Source: Saccharothrix espanaensis DSM 44229 (GTDB lineage: Bacteria > Actinomycetota > Actinomycetes > Mycobacteriales > Pseudonocardiaceae). From it: 64,000 nucleotides of DNA. The notes beneath the pieces were generated by a model. It made no database searches. It was given only the letters and a program-made list of their open reading frames with translations, and had not been told where the DNA came from. The position numbers were made by a program, and so were the translations under genes. The stretch lies in contig NC_019673.1 in the NCBI RefSeq assembly GCF_000328705.1, positions 2,294,001-2,358,000 of the forward strand, in the 5' to 3' direction. This document shows, piece after piece, positions 53,951 through 62,513 of this stretch. Position 1 is the first letter of the stretch, and every line of letters begins with the position of its first letter.

Positions 53951-54301
53951 GTGCAGCCGGTTCACAAGATCATCATCGGTGCGGTCGCGGTGCTCGTGGT
54001 GGCGGGAGGCGTGACGTTCGCGTTGACGGGCTTCGGTTCGTCCTCGAACGACACGCACCCGCCGTGCGACACGTTGCCCACCGCCGCCGAGGTGTCCAAC
54101 AAGCTGGAGAGCAATCGAAAGCTCGCCGACGACATTCGCGCGGTCGGCGACGGCGTCTCGGTCGAAGTGGGCCGGCCGTGCGACGGGGACCGGGCGCTGG
54201 TGCAGGTCGCCTACGACTCGGCGGACCAGCGTGACGCGGTGCGGCGGGTGCTGTCGGACGGGACCGGGTTCGGGGTGCCGGTGCACCTGGTGCGGCGGTA
54301 G
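53951..54301 (+). CDS. Small membrane-anchored or secreted protein of the ABC operon
   Basis: A 116-residue protein with an N-terminal hydrophobic helix (IIIGAVAVLVVAGGVTFAL, ~7-25) that is a signal anchor or uncleaved leader, followed by a soluble ~85-residue domain with two cysteines (PPCDT and RPCDG). The GTG at 53951 has AGGAGGG upstream. It does not look like lactococcin 972, which is rich in Gly/Tyr/Trp. Being third in the exporter operon, it may be an accessory or immunity factor. Family unknown. Confidence 0.7.
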   Translation: MQPVHKIIIGAVAVLVVAGGVTFALTGFGSSSNDTHPPCDTLPTAAEVSNKLESNRKLADDIRAVGDGVSVEVGRPCDGDRALVQVAYDSADQRDAVRRVLSDGTGFGVPVHLVRR

Positions 54302-54322
54302 GCGCGGGTGGCGAAGTCCTGC

Positions 54323-54849
54323 TCAGACGAACCAGTCCGCGCCCTTCGACCAGTGGCCGACCCAGCCGGCGAAGCCTGATTCCCCCGTGGTGGTGCCGAA
54401 CTCCGCGCCGAACGGGAGCGCGCCCTCGCCGGTGACGTACCAGAGGTGGCCGCGGTGCGGTCCGGTCACGACGAGGTGCCAGTTCATGCCGCAGCCGTCG
54501 GTGCCGAGCACGACCGACCCGTGGTGGAAGACCTGCTCCAGCAGCGGCTCGACCCCGTCCTCCGGGCGGGGGCCTCGTCCCACGACCACGTGGCGGTGAG
54601 CGGGAACGGGCGGTCGAGCGCGCGTTCCGAACGGTCCGCGCCCCAGTCGCGGGGGAGGTCCGCCAACGCCACCAGCCCGTACTCGGGCGGCCCGGCGGGA
54701 GCGCCGTCGGCGATCTCCGCGACGAACGTCCGGTAGGGCTCCGGGAGTACGATCCCGTGCTTCGCCTCGAACGCGTGCACGGCGTCCCAGCCCAGGGGCG
54801 CGGTGCCCTTCCCGTCGAAGGTGTCGCGGAGGAAGGCGATCTCGTCCAT
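54323..54849 (-). pseudogene. SUKH/SMI1-KNR4-like gene broken by one base in a homopolymer
   Basis: Two frames together give one protein. From the ATG at 54849 it runs MDEIAFLRDTFDGKGTAPLG and ILPEPYRTFVAEIADGAP-like sequence to WSWDEAP. After a frame change it continues PEDGVEPLLEQVFHHGSVVL and ends GWVGHWSKGADWFV at 54323. The EPYRTFVAEIADGAPAGPPE segment is the SMI1/KNR4 (SUKH) hallmark, a family of immunity proteins against contact-dependent toxins. The switch lies at a five-G run (54569-54573, plus strand); one more G would restore the frame. It is either a recent single-base inactivation or a sequencing error. Confidence 0.8.
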
Positions 54850-54937
54850 GGCGCCATCTTGCATCAGCGCGTTCGCGCCACCGCACTTGCACCGCGGCCC
54901 GGCACCCGAGGGCGTCAGGCCGCGGTGTCGGCTCACG

Positions 54938-55246
54938 TCAGCGGCGACCCTCCAAGGACGCCGTGGGCGTCGTGGTGGGGGTGGTCGTGGTGGTCGGATC
55001 GTCGTCGTTGTCATCGTCGTCGTTGCCGTCGTCGTTGCCGTCGCAGTTCAACTCGTCGACGAGGTCCTCCAGCTCCGGGTGGTCGAGGAGGTCGAGGTCC
55101 TCCAGGACGTCGCAGATCAGCTCGGAGACGTAGTCCTGCTGAAGGTCGGACGGGTCGGGGTTGATCGGCGCGGCGGCGGCCGGGCCCGCGAACGTGGCCA
55201 GACCCAGGGCGGTACCGATCAGCGCGGCGGCGATGCGGTGGTTCAC
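54938..55246 (-). CDS. Small secreted acidic protein with an Asp/Asn-rich tail
   Basis: A 102-residue protein. A signal peptide (RIAAALIGTALGLATFAGPA, cleavage near AAAA, residue ~26) precedes a short acidic domain with two cysteines (ELICD, ELNCD), then an NDDGNDDDDNDD stretch and a Thr/Pro tail. The acidic run could bind calcium and the Thr tail could be glycosylated (inference). GTG at 55246 with GGAGGAG five bases upstream. No family recognised. Confidence 0.72.
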   Translation of the reverse strand: MNHRIAAALIGTALGLATFAGPAAAAPINPDPSDLQQDYVSELICDVLEDLDLLDHPELEDLVDELNCDGNDDGNDDDDNDDDPTTTTTPTTTPTASLEGRR

Positions 55247-55377
55247 AACTCCTCCAAAGTGGTCGTTCGGACCGTGGAGGAGTTCCCGCGCGGACGGCGT
55301 TCAGCCGTCGAACGCTCCTACGTCACTCATCCGTGTGATCTGCTGGAGCGACACTGCACAGTGGAGGGACGGTTCGG

Positions 55378-55833
55378 GTGAGGTACGTGAGCGTGGAGCC
55401 GTTGCAGGATCAGTACGGGTACCACCTGGACCCGCGGACGTACCTGGCCGTGCTCCCGCAGCTCGCCGGTGATCTTCCCGCCGGTTCGGCGGCGTTCGCG
55501 GCGGACCCCGGGCACTACGACTTCCACGGGCCACGTTGCGTCAAGGACCTGGGCTGGGGCTCGGCCACACTTGTCGACGGGCAGGGCGTGATCGCCCTCG
55601 ATCTCGTCCTCACCCCGAACGAGTGGAAGCACGAGACCGGCCTGCGCCTCCGCTACCTGAACGTGCGGTCCTTCCACGTGGACGTCGAAGAATCGGGTGG
55701 CACGCTTCCCCGTTTGGGTGCTCTTCAACTGGACGAGATCCTCCCGCACGCGGCAGGGGTATCCCACGAGATTGCCTTTACGTGCGGCTCGGTCCTCGTC
55801 GTCGCCGCCGACCTCGTGGCGACCTGGGGCTGA
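55378..55833 (+). CDS. Hypothetical soluble protein
   Basis: A 151-residue protein starting at a GTG. The sequence RCVKDLGWGSATLVDGQGVI and EWKHETGLRLRYLNVRSFHV suggests a compact alpha/beta or immunity-like fold, but I do not recognise it. Two cysteines (GPRCVKD, FTCGSV). It follows the secreted acidic gene divergently and ends 90 bases from the converging exporter gene of the biosynthetic operon. Confidence 0.68.
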   Translation: MRYVSVEPLQDQYGYHLDPRTYLAVLPQLAGDLPAGSAAFAADPGHYDFHGPRCVKDLGWGSATLVDGQGVIALDLVLTPNEWKHETGLRLRYLNVRSFHVDVEESGGTLPRLGALQLDEILPHAAGVSHEIAFTCGSVLVVAADLVATWG

Positions 55834-55923
55834 ACGACGCGGGCACGTACCCGGTCGCCTGGCGGGATTGCCGGCCGGAGCGGGTGATCGCCGACGGGGG
55901 CACCACCCGCGCCGGCACCGGGG

Positions 55924-57120
55924 TCACCGGGGGACTGGGGTTTCGGAGGGGGTTCGGACCAGTTTGTCCACGGCGAACAGGCCGATCACCGAGACCGCCG
56001 CCGTGACGCCCAGGACCCAGCGGACGCCGATGATGTCGGCCAAGGCGCCGGCGCCGAGCATCGTGGTCAGCAGGACCGCCGAGTACACGGCGCCGGACGT
56101 GCCCACCACGCGGCCCCGCACCGAGTCCGGCACGCTGAGCAGCAGCCAGGTCTGCGTGCCCACCCACGAGATCGTGAACGGCAGGCCGGACAGGCAGAAC
56201 GTGATCAGCGCCATCGGGGTCGACGGCCAGAGCACCAGCACGACGATCAGCGCGTTCGCGATCGCCGCGCCCAGCACCACCGGCAGGCGGTAGCCGAGGC
56301 GGCGGATCGTGAGGCCGACGATCGGGCCCGCGATGATGGCGGTCACCGCGAACGAGCTGTTCGCCAGGCCCATCTCGCCCGACGACGCGCCGATCACGCC
56401 CAGCATCAGCACCGGGAACAGCGCGGACAGCGGGCCTTCCTTGACGGCGTCGAGGAGCTGGAGCAGCACCAGGCCGCGCGCGCGGGCGTTGGTGCGCATG
56501 ATCGTCCGGAACCCGTGCCCGGCCGGCTCGTCGGCACCGCCGTCCGGGTCCCGGCCGCCGCCGTCGCGCGGCAGCAGGACGCTGAGCAGGAACGACACCG
56601 CCATCAGCACGGACATGCCGAGCACCGTCCAGCGGAACCCCGCCCACGCGATGACGAAACCGCCCAGGGCGGGCGCCACGAGCCGGGTCGCGTTGGACGC
56701 CAGCGAGTTGAGCCCGTTGGCCTCGGGCAGGTCCCGGCCGGGCACGTAGGACGCGATGAGGACCTGTTCGGCCGGACCGTAGAACTGCTGCACGGTCGCC
56801 TGGAGGAAGACGACGGCGATCAGGCCCGGCACCGACTCGGCCACGCCGAACAGGCCGACCAGCAGCGCGGCGCGGGCCAGCAGGGCGGACCGCACGATGC
56901 GCAGCCGGTCGAAGCGGTCCGCGACCGCGCCCGCCACCGCGCCGAACGCGATCCCGGCGACCGTCCCGGTGGCGGCCAGCACGCTGGTCAGCAGCGCCGA
57001 CTCGGTGAACAGGAAGATGTGGACGGCGAGCGCGATGCCCAGCGACCACCCGACCATCGACGACACCAGGTTGACGATCCACAGCAGCCGGAAGCGGCTG
57101 TTGGCGCGGAGCAGCTTCAC
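55924..57120 (-). CDS. MFS transporter of the carbamoyl-NRPS operon
   Basis: A 398-residue major-facilitator protein with twelve predicted helices; the loop GAVADRFDRLRIVRSALL after helix 2 is the MFS motif A region. It resembles the NreB/enterobactin-exporter-like (DUF894) drug exporters often found in natural-product clusters. The GTG start overlaps the stop of the second carrier-protein gene (GTGA), so it is translationally coupled and last in the operon. The likely role is export of, and self-protection against, the cluster product. Confidence 0.88.
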   Translation of the reverse strand: MKLLRANSRFRLLWIVNLVSSMVGWSLGIALAVHIFLFTESALLTSVLAATGTVAGIAFGAVAGAVADRFDRLRIVRSALLARAALLVGLFGVAESVPGLIAVVFLQATVQQFYGPAEQVLIASYVPGRDLPEANGLNSLASNATRLVAPALGGFVIAWAGFRWTVLGMSVLMAVSFLLSVLLPRDGGGRDPDGGADEPAGHGFRTIMRTNARARGLVLLQLLDAVKEGPLSALFPVLMLGVIGASSGEMGLANSSFAVTAIIAGPIVGLTIRRLGYRLPVVLGAAIANALIVVLVLWPSTPMALITFCLSGLPFTISWVGTQTWLLLSVPDSVRGRVVGTSGAVYSAVLLTTMLGAGALADIIGVRWVLGVTAAVSVIGLFAVDKLVRTPSETPVPR

Positions 57121-57341
57121 GCCCTGGTCCCGGCCATGGCGCGGGCGACCTCGTGCAGGCTCTCGGCGTTGACGAAGTCGTCCATCCGGACCGGGTAGCC
57201 CAGGTCGCGCAGCCGGCCGATCAGCGCCAGCACGGCCATCGAGTCCAGCCCGAGGTCGAAGATGTCGAGGTGCGGCCGGTCCAGCGGCCGGCCGACCACC
57301 ACCTCGTACTCCCGTCCCAGATCAGCGAGTGCGCTGTCCAC
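57117..57341 (-). CDS. Acyl/peptidyl carrier protein (second)
   Basis: A 74-residue carrier protein. The phosphopantetheine serine is in DLGLDSMAVLALIGR (Ser ~34), with the DxS arrangement of acyl carrier proteins rather than the GGxS of typical PCPs. I chose the GTG at 57341 with AAGGGAG six bases upstream; a GTG at 57356 is also open. It overlaps the adenylation-domain gene by 20 bases and the exporter gene by four, so it is tightly coupled. It may be loaded by the adjacent adenylation domain or carry an intermediate for modification. Confidence 0.85.
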   Translation of the reverse strand: MDSALADLGREYEVVVGRPLDRPHLDIFDLGLDSMAVLALIGRLRDLGYPVRMDDFVNAESLHEVARAMAGTRA

Positions 57342-58848
57342 CGTTGCTCCCTTCACGGACGTGGGCCTCCAGGGCCGGGTAGTCGGTCTTGCCTGAGGCG
57401 GTCAGCGGCAGGCGGTCCACCGCGACCAGCCGGAACGCGAAGTCCTCCATGGCCGAGCCGTCCCGGACGAACTGCCGGACGGCGCGGGTCAGCGGCGCGG
57501 TCCCCGGCTCGCGCGGCACGCACACCACGACGACGCGGGAGATCGACGGGTCGTCGGCGTCGAGCACCACGGCGCAGTCCTGGATCGCCGGGTGGCCGCG
57601 CACGACGGTCTCCAAGCCGTCCAGCTCGACGCGGACGCCGTTGAGCTTGACCTGGCGGTCCGACCGGCCGACCACGGACAGCACGCCGGGCGCGACCTCG
57701 ACGGCGAGGTCTCCGGTGTCGTAGCTCGGTCCCAGGCCGTCGATCGACGTGAAGCCGCCGGACCCGGCGGCGGCGCCGATGTAGCCGTCGGCGACCTGGA
57801 TCCCGGAGATCACCAGCAAGCCCTGGCCGGTGTCGTCCGACGGGCGCACGGTCAGCGTGCAGTTCGCCGCGCCGCCGCCGATCGGCACCGGGTCCCACGC
57901 CTGGCCGGCGTCGAACGTCCAGTGGCTGACGTCGATCGCGCACTCGGTCGGCCCGTACATGTTCACGATGCGGGCGTTGGGCGCGAGTTCTTGCAGGCGC
58001 GCCGCGGTGTCCCGGTCGAGCACCTCGCCGCTGAGGGCGACCAGGCGCAGGCTCGGCACCGGCCGCACGTTCGGGTCGCGCATCGCCGAACGTGCGACCG
58101 ACGGCACGAAGTGGCAGACCGTCACGCGGTCGTCGTGCAGCACGCGCCACAGCGACGACCAACCGCCCTCGTCCCGCACGTCGAGGACTGACGTGCGGGC
58201 GTTGTGCAGCCGTGGCCACAGGAACTCCCACACGGACACGTCGAAGCCGCACGACGTCTTGGACAGCACGGTGTCGTCGGGGCCGAGCGCGTGGACGTCC
58301 TGCATCCACGCGAGCCGGTTGCGCAACGCGGGCCACGACGTCTGCACGCCCTTGGGCGCGCCCGTGGTGCCGCTGGTGTACATCACGTAGACCGCCGGCG
58401 CGGGCGTGACGTCCAAGCCCGCGACGACGTCGGGGTCCGGGACGGCGTTGAGGTCGGGGACGGCGTCGGGCCGGAGTCGGTCGAACGGCAATGACCGCAC
58501 GCCGGGTGCACCGGCCTCGATCATCAGCGCCACTTCGGCGTCCGCGCTGACGTACCCGGTCCGCTCGGCCGACCAGGCGACGTCGAACGGCACGTACGTG
58601 CACGCCGCGACGACGATGCCGAGGACCGCGATGTGCTGCTCGACGCCGGGCGCGAGCCGGACGCCGACGCGGGAGGCCGCCGGGACCAACTCGCGCAGCT
58701 TCACCGCCGCGGCACCGACGGCCGCCGCTAGTTCGGCGTTGGTCAACGCCCGCCGGCCGTCGTGGATCGCCGGCTCGTGCGGTGCCGACGCCGCGGCGGC
58801 GCACAACGCGGTCCACAGGGCCGAAGCGCAGGATCGGGGCTCAGCCAT
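57322..58848 (-). CDS. Free-standing NRPS adenylation domain, serine-like pocket
   Basis: A 508-residue amino-acid-activating enzyme. Seen: A3 MYTSGTTGAPKG (156-167), A4 GFDVSVWEF (201-209), A5 NMYGPTE (296-302), A7 YDTGD (376-380) and A10 TASGKTDYP with Lys487. By eye the ten pocket residues are D203 V204 W207 H246 A271 S273 M297 I305 D306 K487. This is close to known serine codes (DVWHLSLIDK, DVWHFSLVDK), differing mainly at A271 and M297. It has no fused carrier or condensation domain. The ATG overlaps the condensation gene stop (ATGGCTGA). Confidence 0.9.
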   Translation of the reverse strand: MAEPRSCASALWTALCAAAASAPHEPAIHDGRRALTNAELAAAVGAAAVKLRELVPAASRVGVRLAPGVEQHIAVLGIVVAACTYVPFDVAWSAERTGYVSADAEVALMIEAGAPGVRSLPFDRLRPDAVPDLNAVPDPDVVAGLDVTPAPAVYVMYTSGTTGAPKGVQTSWPALRNRLAWMQDVHALGPDDTVLSKTSCGFDVSVWEFLWPRLHNARTSVLDVRDEGGWSSLWRVLHDDRVTVCHFVPSVARSAMRDPNVRPVPSLRLVALSGEVLDRDTAARLQELAPNARIVNMYGPTECAIDVSHWTFDAGQAWDPVPIGGGAANCTLTVRPSDDTGQGLLVISGIQVADGYIGAAAGSGGFTSIDGLGPSYDTGDLAVEVAPGVLSVVGRSDRQVKLNGVRVELDGLETVVRGHPAIQDCAVVLDADDPSISRVVVVCVPREPGTAPLTRAVRQFVRDGSAMEDFAFRLVAVDRLPLTASGKTDYPALEAHVREGSNGGQRTR

Positions 58849-60295
58849 GCCGTACTCGCACTGCGCGGTTCGCGATGCCGCGCACGGCGGCGCGGTAGGC
58901 GGCGACGGCGGTCGGCTCGTCCGCGAACCGGCCGTCGGAGTAGAGCTGGAGGTCGATCCGGTTGGTCGCCTCCTCGCTGCGGTTGAAGCTCGCCTCGAAC
59001 GGGAAGTCGGTGCGCGACCAGTCCGACACCTGTTCGAACGTGTCGATCCCCATCCGCTCGGCGGCACCGGCGACGCTGTGGAAGCTGTTGAACACGAACA
59101 AGGACTGCGGTGCGACGCCACGGCCGAACTCGCGCACGAGGTGCGCCAGCGGCACCCGTCCGCGCGCCGTCACCTGCATCACCTCCCGGTGCACGTCGGC
59201 CGGCGCGGCGACGGCGTCGACCGGTTCGGCGCGCCGGGGCAGCGGCACGACGTTGAGGAACATCCCCCGGGCGTCGACCCCGTCCTCCACGGCCAAGCGG
59301 GTGTTGACCGTCATGCCGGTGAGGGTGCCGGCGGCACCGGGAATGCGGTGCAGCGCGGTCAGGTGGACCGTGAGCAGCACGGTCTTGAGCCCGACGCCCG
59401 AAGCGCGCGCGAGGTCGAGCAGCGCCTCGCACTCGCTGCCGGAGATCGTCAGCGACGTGTGCCAGGCGGCGCTGACCGTCGTGCCGTGCCGAAGGCTCCC
59501 CGTCGCGTCGGTCGTCCACGGCGCGAGCTGCTCGCGCCACCAGTCCAGGTCGCTGCCCGACCGCACCACGCACCGCTGCTGGGCGCTGTGGAACCGCAGG
59601 CGGAACGACGGGGGCGGCGGAACGACGGGACCGCCGTTGCCGAGCGCGGCGACGTAGGTGTCGAAGTACTCGATGAAGTTGAGGTGGGTGCTCCAGCCGT
59701 CCGCGATCGCGTGCGGCTCGGTGATCGTCAACGTGATCCGGTGGTCGGTGAGCACGTGGACGGTGAACCGCGTGAGCGGGGCGTCGCGCAGCGACAACGT
59801 CCGGGCGTTCTCGGCGGCGGCGAACCGGTCGAGTTCGGCGGTCCGCCCCGGTTCGTCGAGCCGGCGCAGGTCGTGCACGGTGACCAGCGGCTCGGGCGGC
59901 TCGGCGAACACGATCTGCATGGGCACGGAATACGTGTCGAGGTCGAGCGCCGAGCGGAACATCTCGTGCCGCGCGGCCAGCGCCTCGCCGCACGCGACGA
60001 ACAGCCCCAGGTCGACCGCCGGCACGGAAAGCCGGGACATGGCGACGTTGTGGTACGGCGGCACGCCGGCCGCGCCCTTCCGCCGCCGCGCGTTGCCCAT
60101 CACCAGCTGGGTCGCCATCGCGACCTGCTGGCCGGTCATCGGGAACGCGTCCACCGCGCCCGCCGGGACCAGCGCGCGGTCGGCCGGGTCGAGCAGGCCG
60201 AACGCCGGCACGCCGGTCCAGTGGTCGTCCGGCACGGTGGCCGGGTCGGCGACGTCGCCGGCCCAGCCCGGTGCCGTGCCCGCGAGGCCGTTCAC
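58841..60295 (-). CDS. Free-standing NRPS condensation-like domain
   Basis: A 484-residue condensation-superfamily protein. The active-site motif is PHAIADG (194-200): the catalytic second His (H195) and D199-G200 are kept, the first, structural His is Pro. The DFPFEASFNRSEE-like and RGRVPLAHLVREFG segments belong to the C-terminal half. It should join a donor and acceptor on the two stand-alone carriers, or transfer a thioester to a free amine. The GTG start at 60295 forms GTGA with the upstream carrier stop. The first ~45 residues resemble a linker. Confidence 0.88.
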   Translation of the reverse strand: MNGLAGTAPGWAGDVADPATVPDDHWTGVPAFGLLDPADRALVPAGAVDAFPMTGQQVAMATQLVMGNARRRKGAAGVPPYHNVAMSRLSVPAVDLGLFVACGEALAARHEMFRSALDLDTYSVPMQIVFAEPPEPLVTVHDLRRLDEPGRTAELDRFAAAENARTLSLRDAPLTRFTVHVLTDHRITLTITEPHAIADGWSTHLNFIEYFDTYVAALGNGGPVVPPPPSFRLRFHSAQQRCVVRSGSDLDWWREQLAPWTTDATGSLRHGTTVSAAWHTSLTISGSECEALLDLARASGVGLKTVLLTVHLTALHRIPGAAGTLTGMTVNTRLAVEDGVDARGMFLNVVPLPRRAEPVDAVAAPADVHREVMQVTARGRVPLAHLVREFGRGVAPQSLFVFNSFHSVAGAAERMGIDTFEQVSDWSRTDFPFEASFNRSEEATNRIDLQLYSDGRFADEPTAVAAYRAAVRGIANRAVRVRHG

Positions 60296-60591
60296 GGCAG
60301 GTCCGCGGTGTGGCCGGCCCGCTCGGCGATCGCGTGCAGCCGGTCGTCCACCAGCACGTCGCGCAACGTGATCCGGACGCCCCGGCGGCACGCGAGCGCG
60401 ACGAAGCGCACGCAGGTGATCGAGTCGCCGCCGACCGCGAAGAACCGGCTGTCGCGCTCCGGCGGGTCGATCGCCAGCAGTTCCTCCCAGATCTGCCCGA
60501 TGACCTGCTCTGCCGCTGTCCGGTCTGCTGCCGTGCGGTCTGCGGCGCCCGACCCGCCGGCGTCCGTCGCGTGGTGGCCTTCCTCTGGCAT
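60292..60591 (-). CDS. Peptidyl carrier protein (first)
   Basis: A 99-residue carrier with a canonical phosphopantetheine site FFAVGGDSITCVRF (Ser57) and an N-terminal Ala/Thr-rich tail of ~25 residues. It is a typical PCP by its GGDS. Its stop overlaps the condensation gene's GTG. With the second carrier downstream, this operon has two separate carriers for one adenylation domain. The upstream gap to the carbamoyltransferase contains an octamer repeat. Confidence 0.9.
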   Translation of the reverse strand: MPEEGHHATDAGGSGAADRTAADRTAAEQVIGQIWEELLAIDPPERDSRFFAVGGDSITCVRFVALACRRGVRITLRDVLVDDRLHAIAERAGHTADLP

Positions 60592-60635
60592 GGCTAGTGC
60601 TCCCAGTCTCTGTGTCGTCGGTGGCTGCGGGTCGG

Positions 60636-60675
60636 GTGTGCGGGTGTGCGGGTGTGCGGGTGTGCGGGTGCGCGG
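60636..60675 (+). repeat. Octamer tandem repeat between carbamoyltransferase and carrier genes
   Basis: Four perfect copies of GTGTGCGG (60636-60667) and a fifth with one change (60668-60675) fill half of the 85-base gap. On the transcribed strand this is CCGCACAC, right after the carbamoyltransferase stop codon. Confidence 0.9.
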
Positions 60676-60676
60676 T

Positions 60677-62461
60677 TCAGCGCACGATGAGGTGGTCCTC
60701 CAGCACGAGGGCGTCGACGTCGCTGTCGAGGAACGTGCGCACGGCGTCGGCGGGGGAGCACACGATCGGCTCGCCCCGGACGTTGAACGAGGTGTTGAGC
60801 ACGACCGGTGTGCCCGTCAGCCGGCGGAACTCGTCGATGATCCGCCAGTAGCGTTCGTTGTCGGCCCGCCGCACGACCTGGATGCGCGCGGAGCCGTCGA
60901 CGTGCGTGACACCGCCGAGCCGTTCGCGCCAGTGCGGGTGCACGTCGACCGTTTCGACCATCCACAGGAAGTCGGCGGGGTCGTCCACGACGAAGCACTC
61001 GCGAGTGTGCTCCTCCAGCACGGCGGGCGCCAGCGGCCGGAACTCCTCGCGGAGCTTGACCATCGAGTTGATCCGGTCGCGCATCTCGGTGGTGCTCGGG
61101 TCGGCCAGGATGCTCCGGTTGCCCAGCGCGCGCGGGCCGTACTCCATGCGCCCCTGGAACAGCGCGACGACCTTGCCGTCCGCGAGCAGCCGCGCGGTTT
61201 CGGTGGCCAACGCGTCCGCGTCGAGCTTGCGCACCTGCGCGTCGATGCCCTTCAGCGCGGCCTCGACCTCGTGGTTGTCGTACGACGGGCCGAGGTAGGG
61301 CGGACCCAGCCGGGGCCGTGGCTTCGCGGCGGGCCGCTGCCCGACGTGCGCGGGCAGGCCGGGGTCGCTGCGGTGCAGCACGGCCAGCGCCGCGCCGAGC
61401 GCGGTGCCGTCGTCGCCGGCGGCCGGCTGCACGAACTGGTGGCGGTAGAGCCCGCTCTCCCGGATGACCTTGTTGAGCACGCAGTTGAGCGCCACGCCGC
61501 CGGCCAGGCACAGCACGTCGGCGCGCGGTGATTCCCGTTCGGCGCCGAGGAAGCCGAGGATCGTGCGCTGCGCGGACTCCTGCAACGCGGCGGCGAGGTC
61601 GAGGTGGTGCTGCTCGATCGGGCTGCCCGGTCGCCGGGCCGGGCCCAGCACCTCGGCGAGGTGGTCCAGCGACCGCGCGTAGGTCGCGCGCTCCTGCGGG
61701 GTGTGGTTGAGGTAGGTGAACGGGGTGGCGTACTGGCCGTCGTCGTGCGCCTGCACGATCTCGGCCAGCGCGTCGCGCAGCGGGGCCGGGTCGCCGTACG
61801 GCGCGAGGCCCATCACCTTGTACTCGTCCATGTTCATCCAGAACCCGAGGTGCAGGGTGATCAGCCCGTAGGCGAGCCCGACCGAGTGCAGGCCCTTCAC
61901 CTGGGACAGCAGCTCGATGCCCCCGTCACCGGCCCGGTAGAGCGACGTGCTCTCGAACTCGCCGATGCCGTCCGCGACGAGGACGTCCGCCTCGGCGAAC
62001 CCCGAGCAGTAGAACGCGCTCGCGGCGTGCGCGAGGTGGTGCGCCACCGGCACGACCTCCAGCGCCGAGTCCCACGTGTCACGCGGGTGCTCGGCGAACA
62101 GCTCGCGCTTGAGCACCTCCGGCGAGTACACCTCGTCGTACTCGTCCGCGGTGCCCTGGGCGGCGAAGAACCGCTGGTACGGCGTGAAGTCGAAGTTGTG
62201 CGCCACGTACGCCACGTCGCGGGGCTTGATGCCGGCCTCGGCGAGCACGAAGTCGATCGCCTGGCGGGGGAACCTCCCGGTCCCCTTCCACCGGGCGAAG
62301 CGCTCCTCGGCGGCCGCGGCGACGATGCCGTCCTCGGTCACCAGGGCGGCCGCGGCGTCCGCGCCCTGCGCCAGCCGGTAGTGCCGCTCCTCCAACCCCG
62401 GGAAGGTCCTGCGCATGCGCGCCTCGCTCTGCCCGAGGCCGCTGATTCCCAGTACGTACAC
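60677..62461 (-). CDS. O-carbamoyltransferase (NodU/CmcH family)
   Basis: A 594-residue enzyme. Seen: an N-terminal Kae1-like ATPase domain with GISGLGQSEARM at its start, the metal histidines in VVPVAHHLAHAASAFY, GLAYGLITLHLGF and DVLCLAGGVALNCVLN. The C-terminal carbamoyl-transfer domain follows: MEYGPRALGNRSIL and FNVRGEPIVCSPADA. The family transfers a carbamoyl group from carbamoyl phosphate to a hydroxyl of an antibiotic or sugar, using ATP. The likely acceptor is a hydroxyl made in this pathway, for example on serine or on a hydroxylated residue (inference). GTG start at 62461 with AAGGAG upstream. Confidence 0.93.
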   Translation of the reverse strand: MYVLGISGLGQSEARMRRTFPGLEERHYRLAQGADAAAALVTEDGIVAAAAEERFARWKGTGRFPRQAIDFVLAEAGIKPRDVAYVAHNFDFTPYQRFFAAQGTADEYDEVYSPEVLKRELFAEHPRDTWDSALEVVPVAHHLAHAASAFYCSGFAEADVLVADGIGEFESTSLYRAGDGGIELLSQVKGLHSVGLAYGLITLHLGFWMNMDEYKVMGLAPYGDPAPLRDALAEIVQAHDDGQYATPFTYLNHTPQERATYARSLDHLAEVLGPARRPGSPIEQHHLDLAAALQESAQRTILGFLGAERESPRADVLCLAGGVALNCVLNKVIRESGLYRHQFVQPAAGDDGTALGAALAVLHRSDPGLPAHVGQRPAAKPRPRLGPPYLGPSYDNHEVEAALKGIDAQVRKLDADALATETARLLADGKVVALFQGRMEYGPRALGNRSILADPSTTEMRDRINSMVKLREEFRPLAPAVLEEHTRECFVVDDPADFLWMVETVDVHPHWRERLGGVTHVDGSARIQVVRRADNERYWRIIDEFRRLTGTPVVLNTSFNVRGEPIVCSPADAVRTFLDSDVDALVLEDHLIVR

Positions 62462-62513
62462 GACATCTCCTTGAGATCTGCGGTCGTTGACCCTCAGCAA
62501 GTGGTGGCCCTCG

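Noticed and set aside
58406..61531. A 1041-codon plus-strand open frame antisense to the NRPS genes
   Set aside because: It is opposite well-supported condensation, adenylation and carrier genes, has Arg/His/Gly-rich sequence typical of GC-rich antisense frames, and contains no domain.
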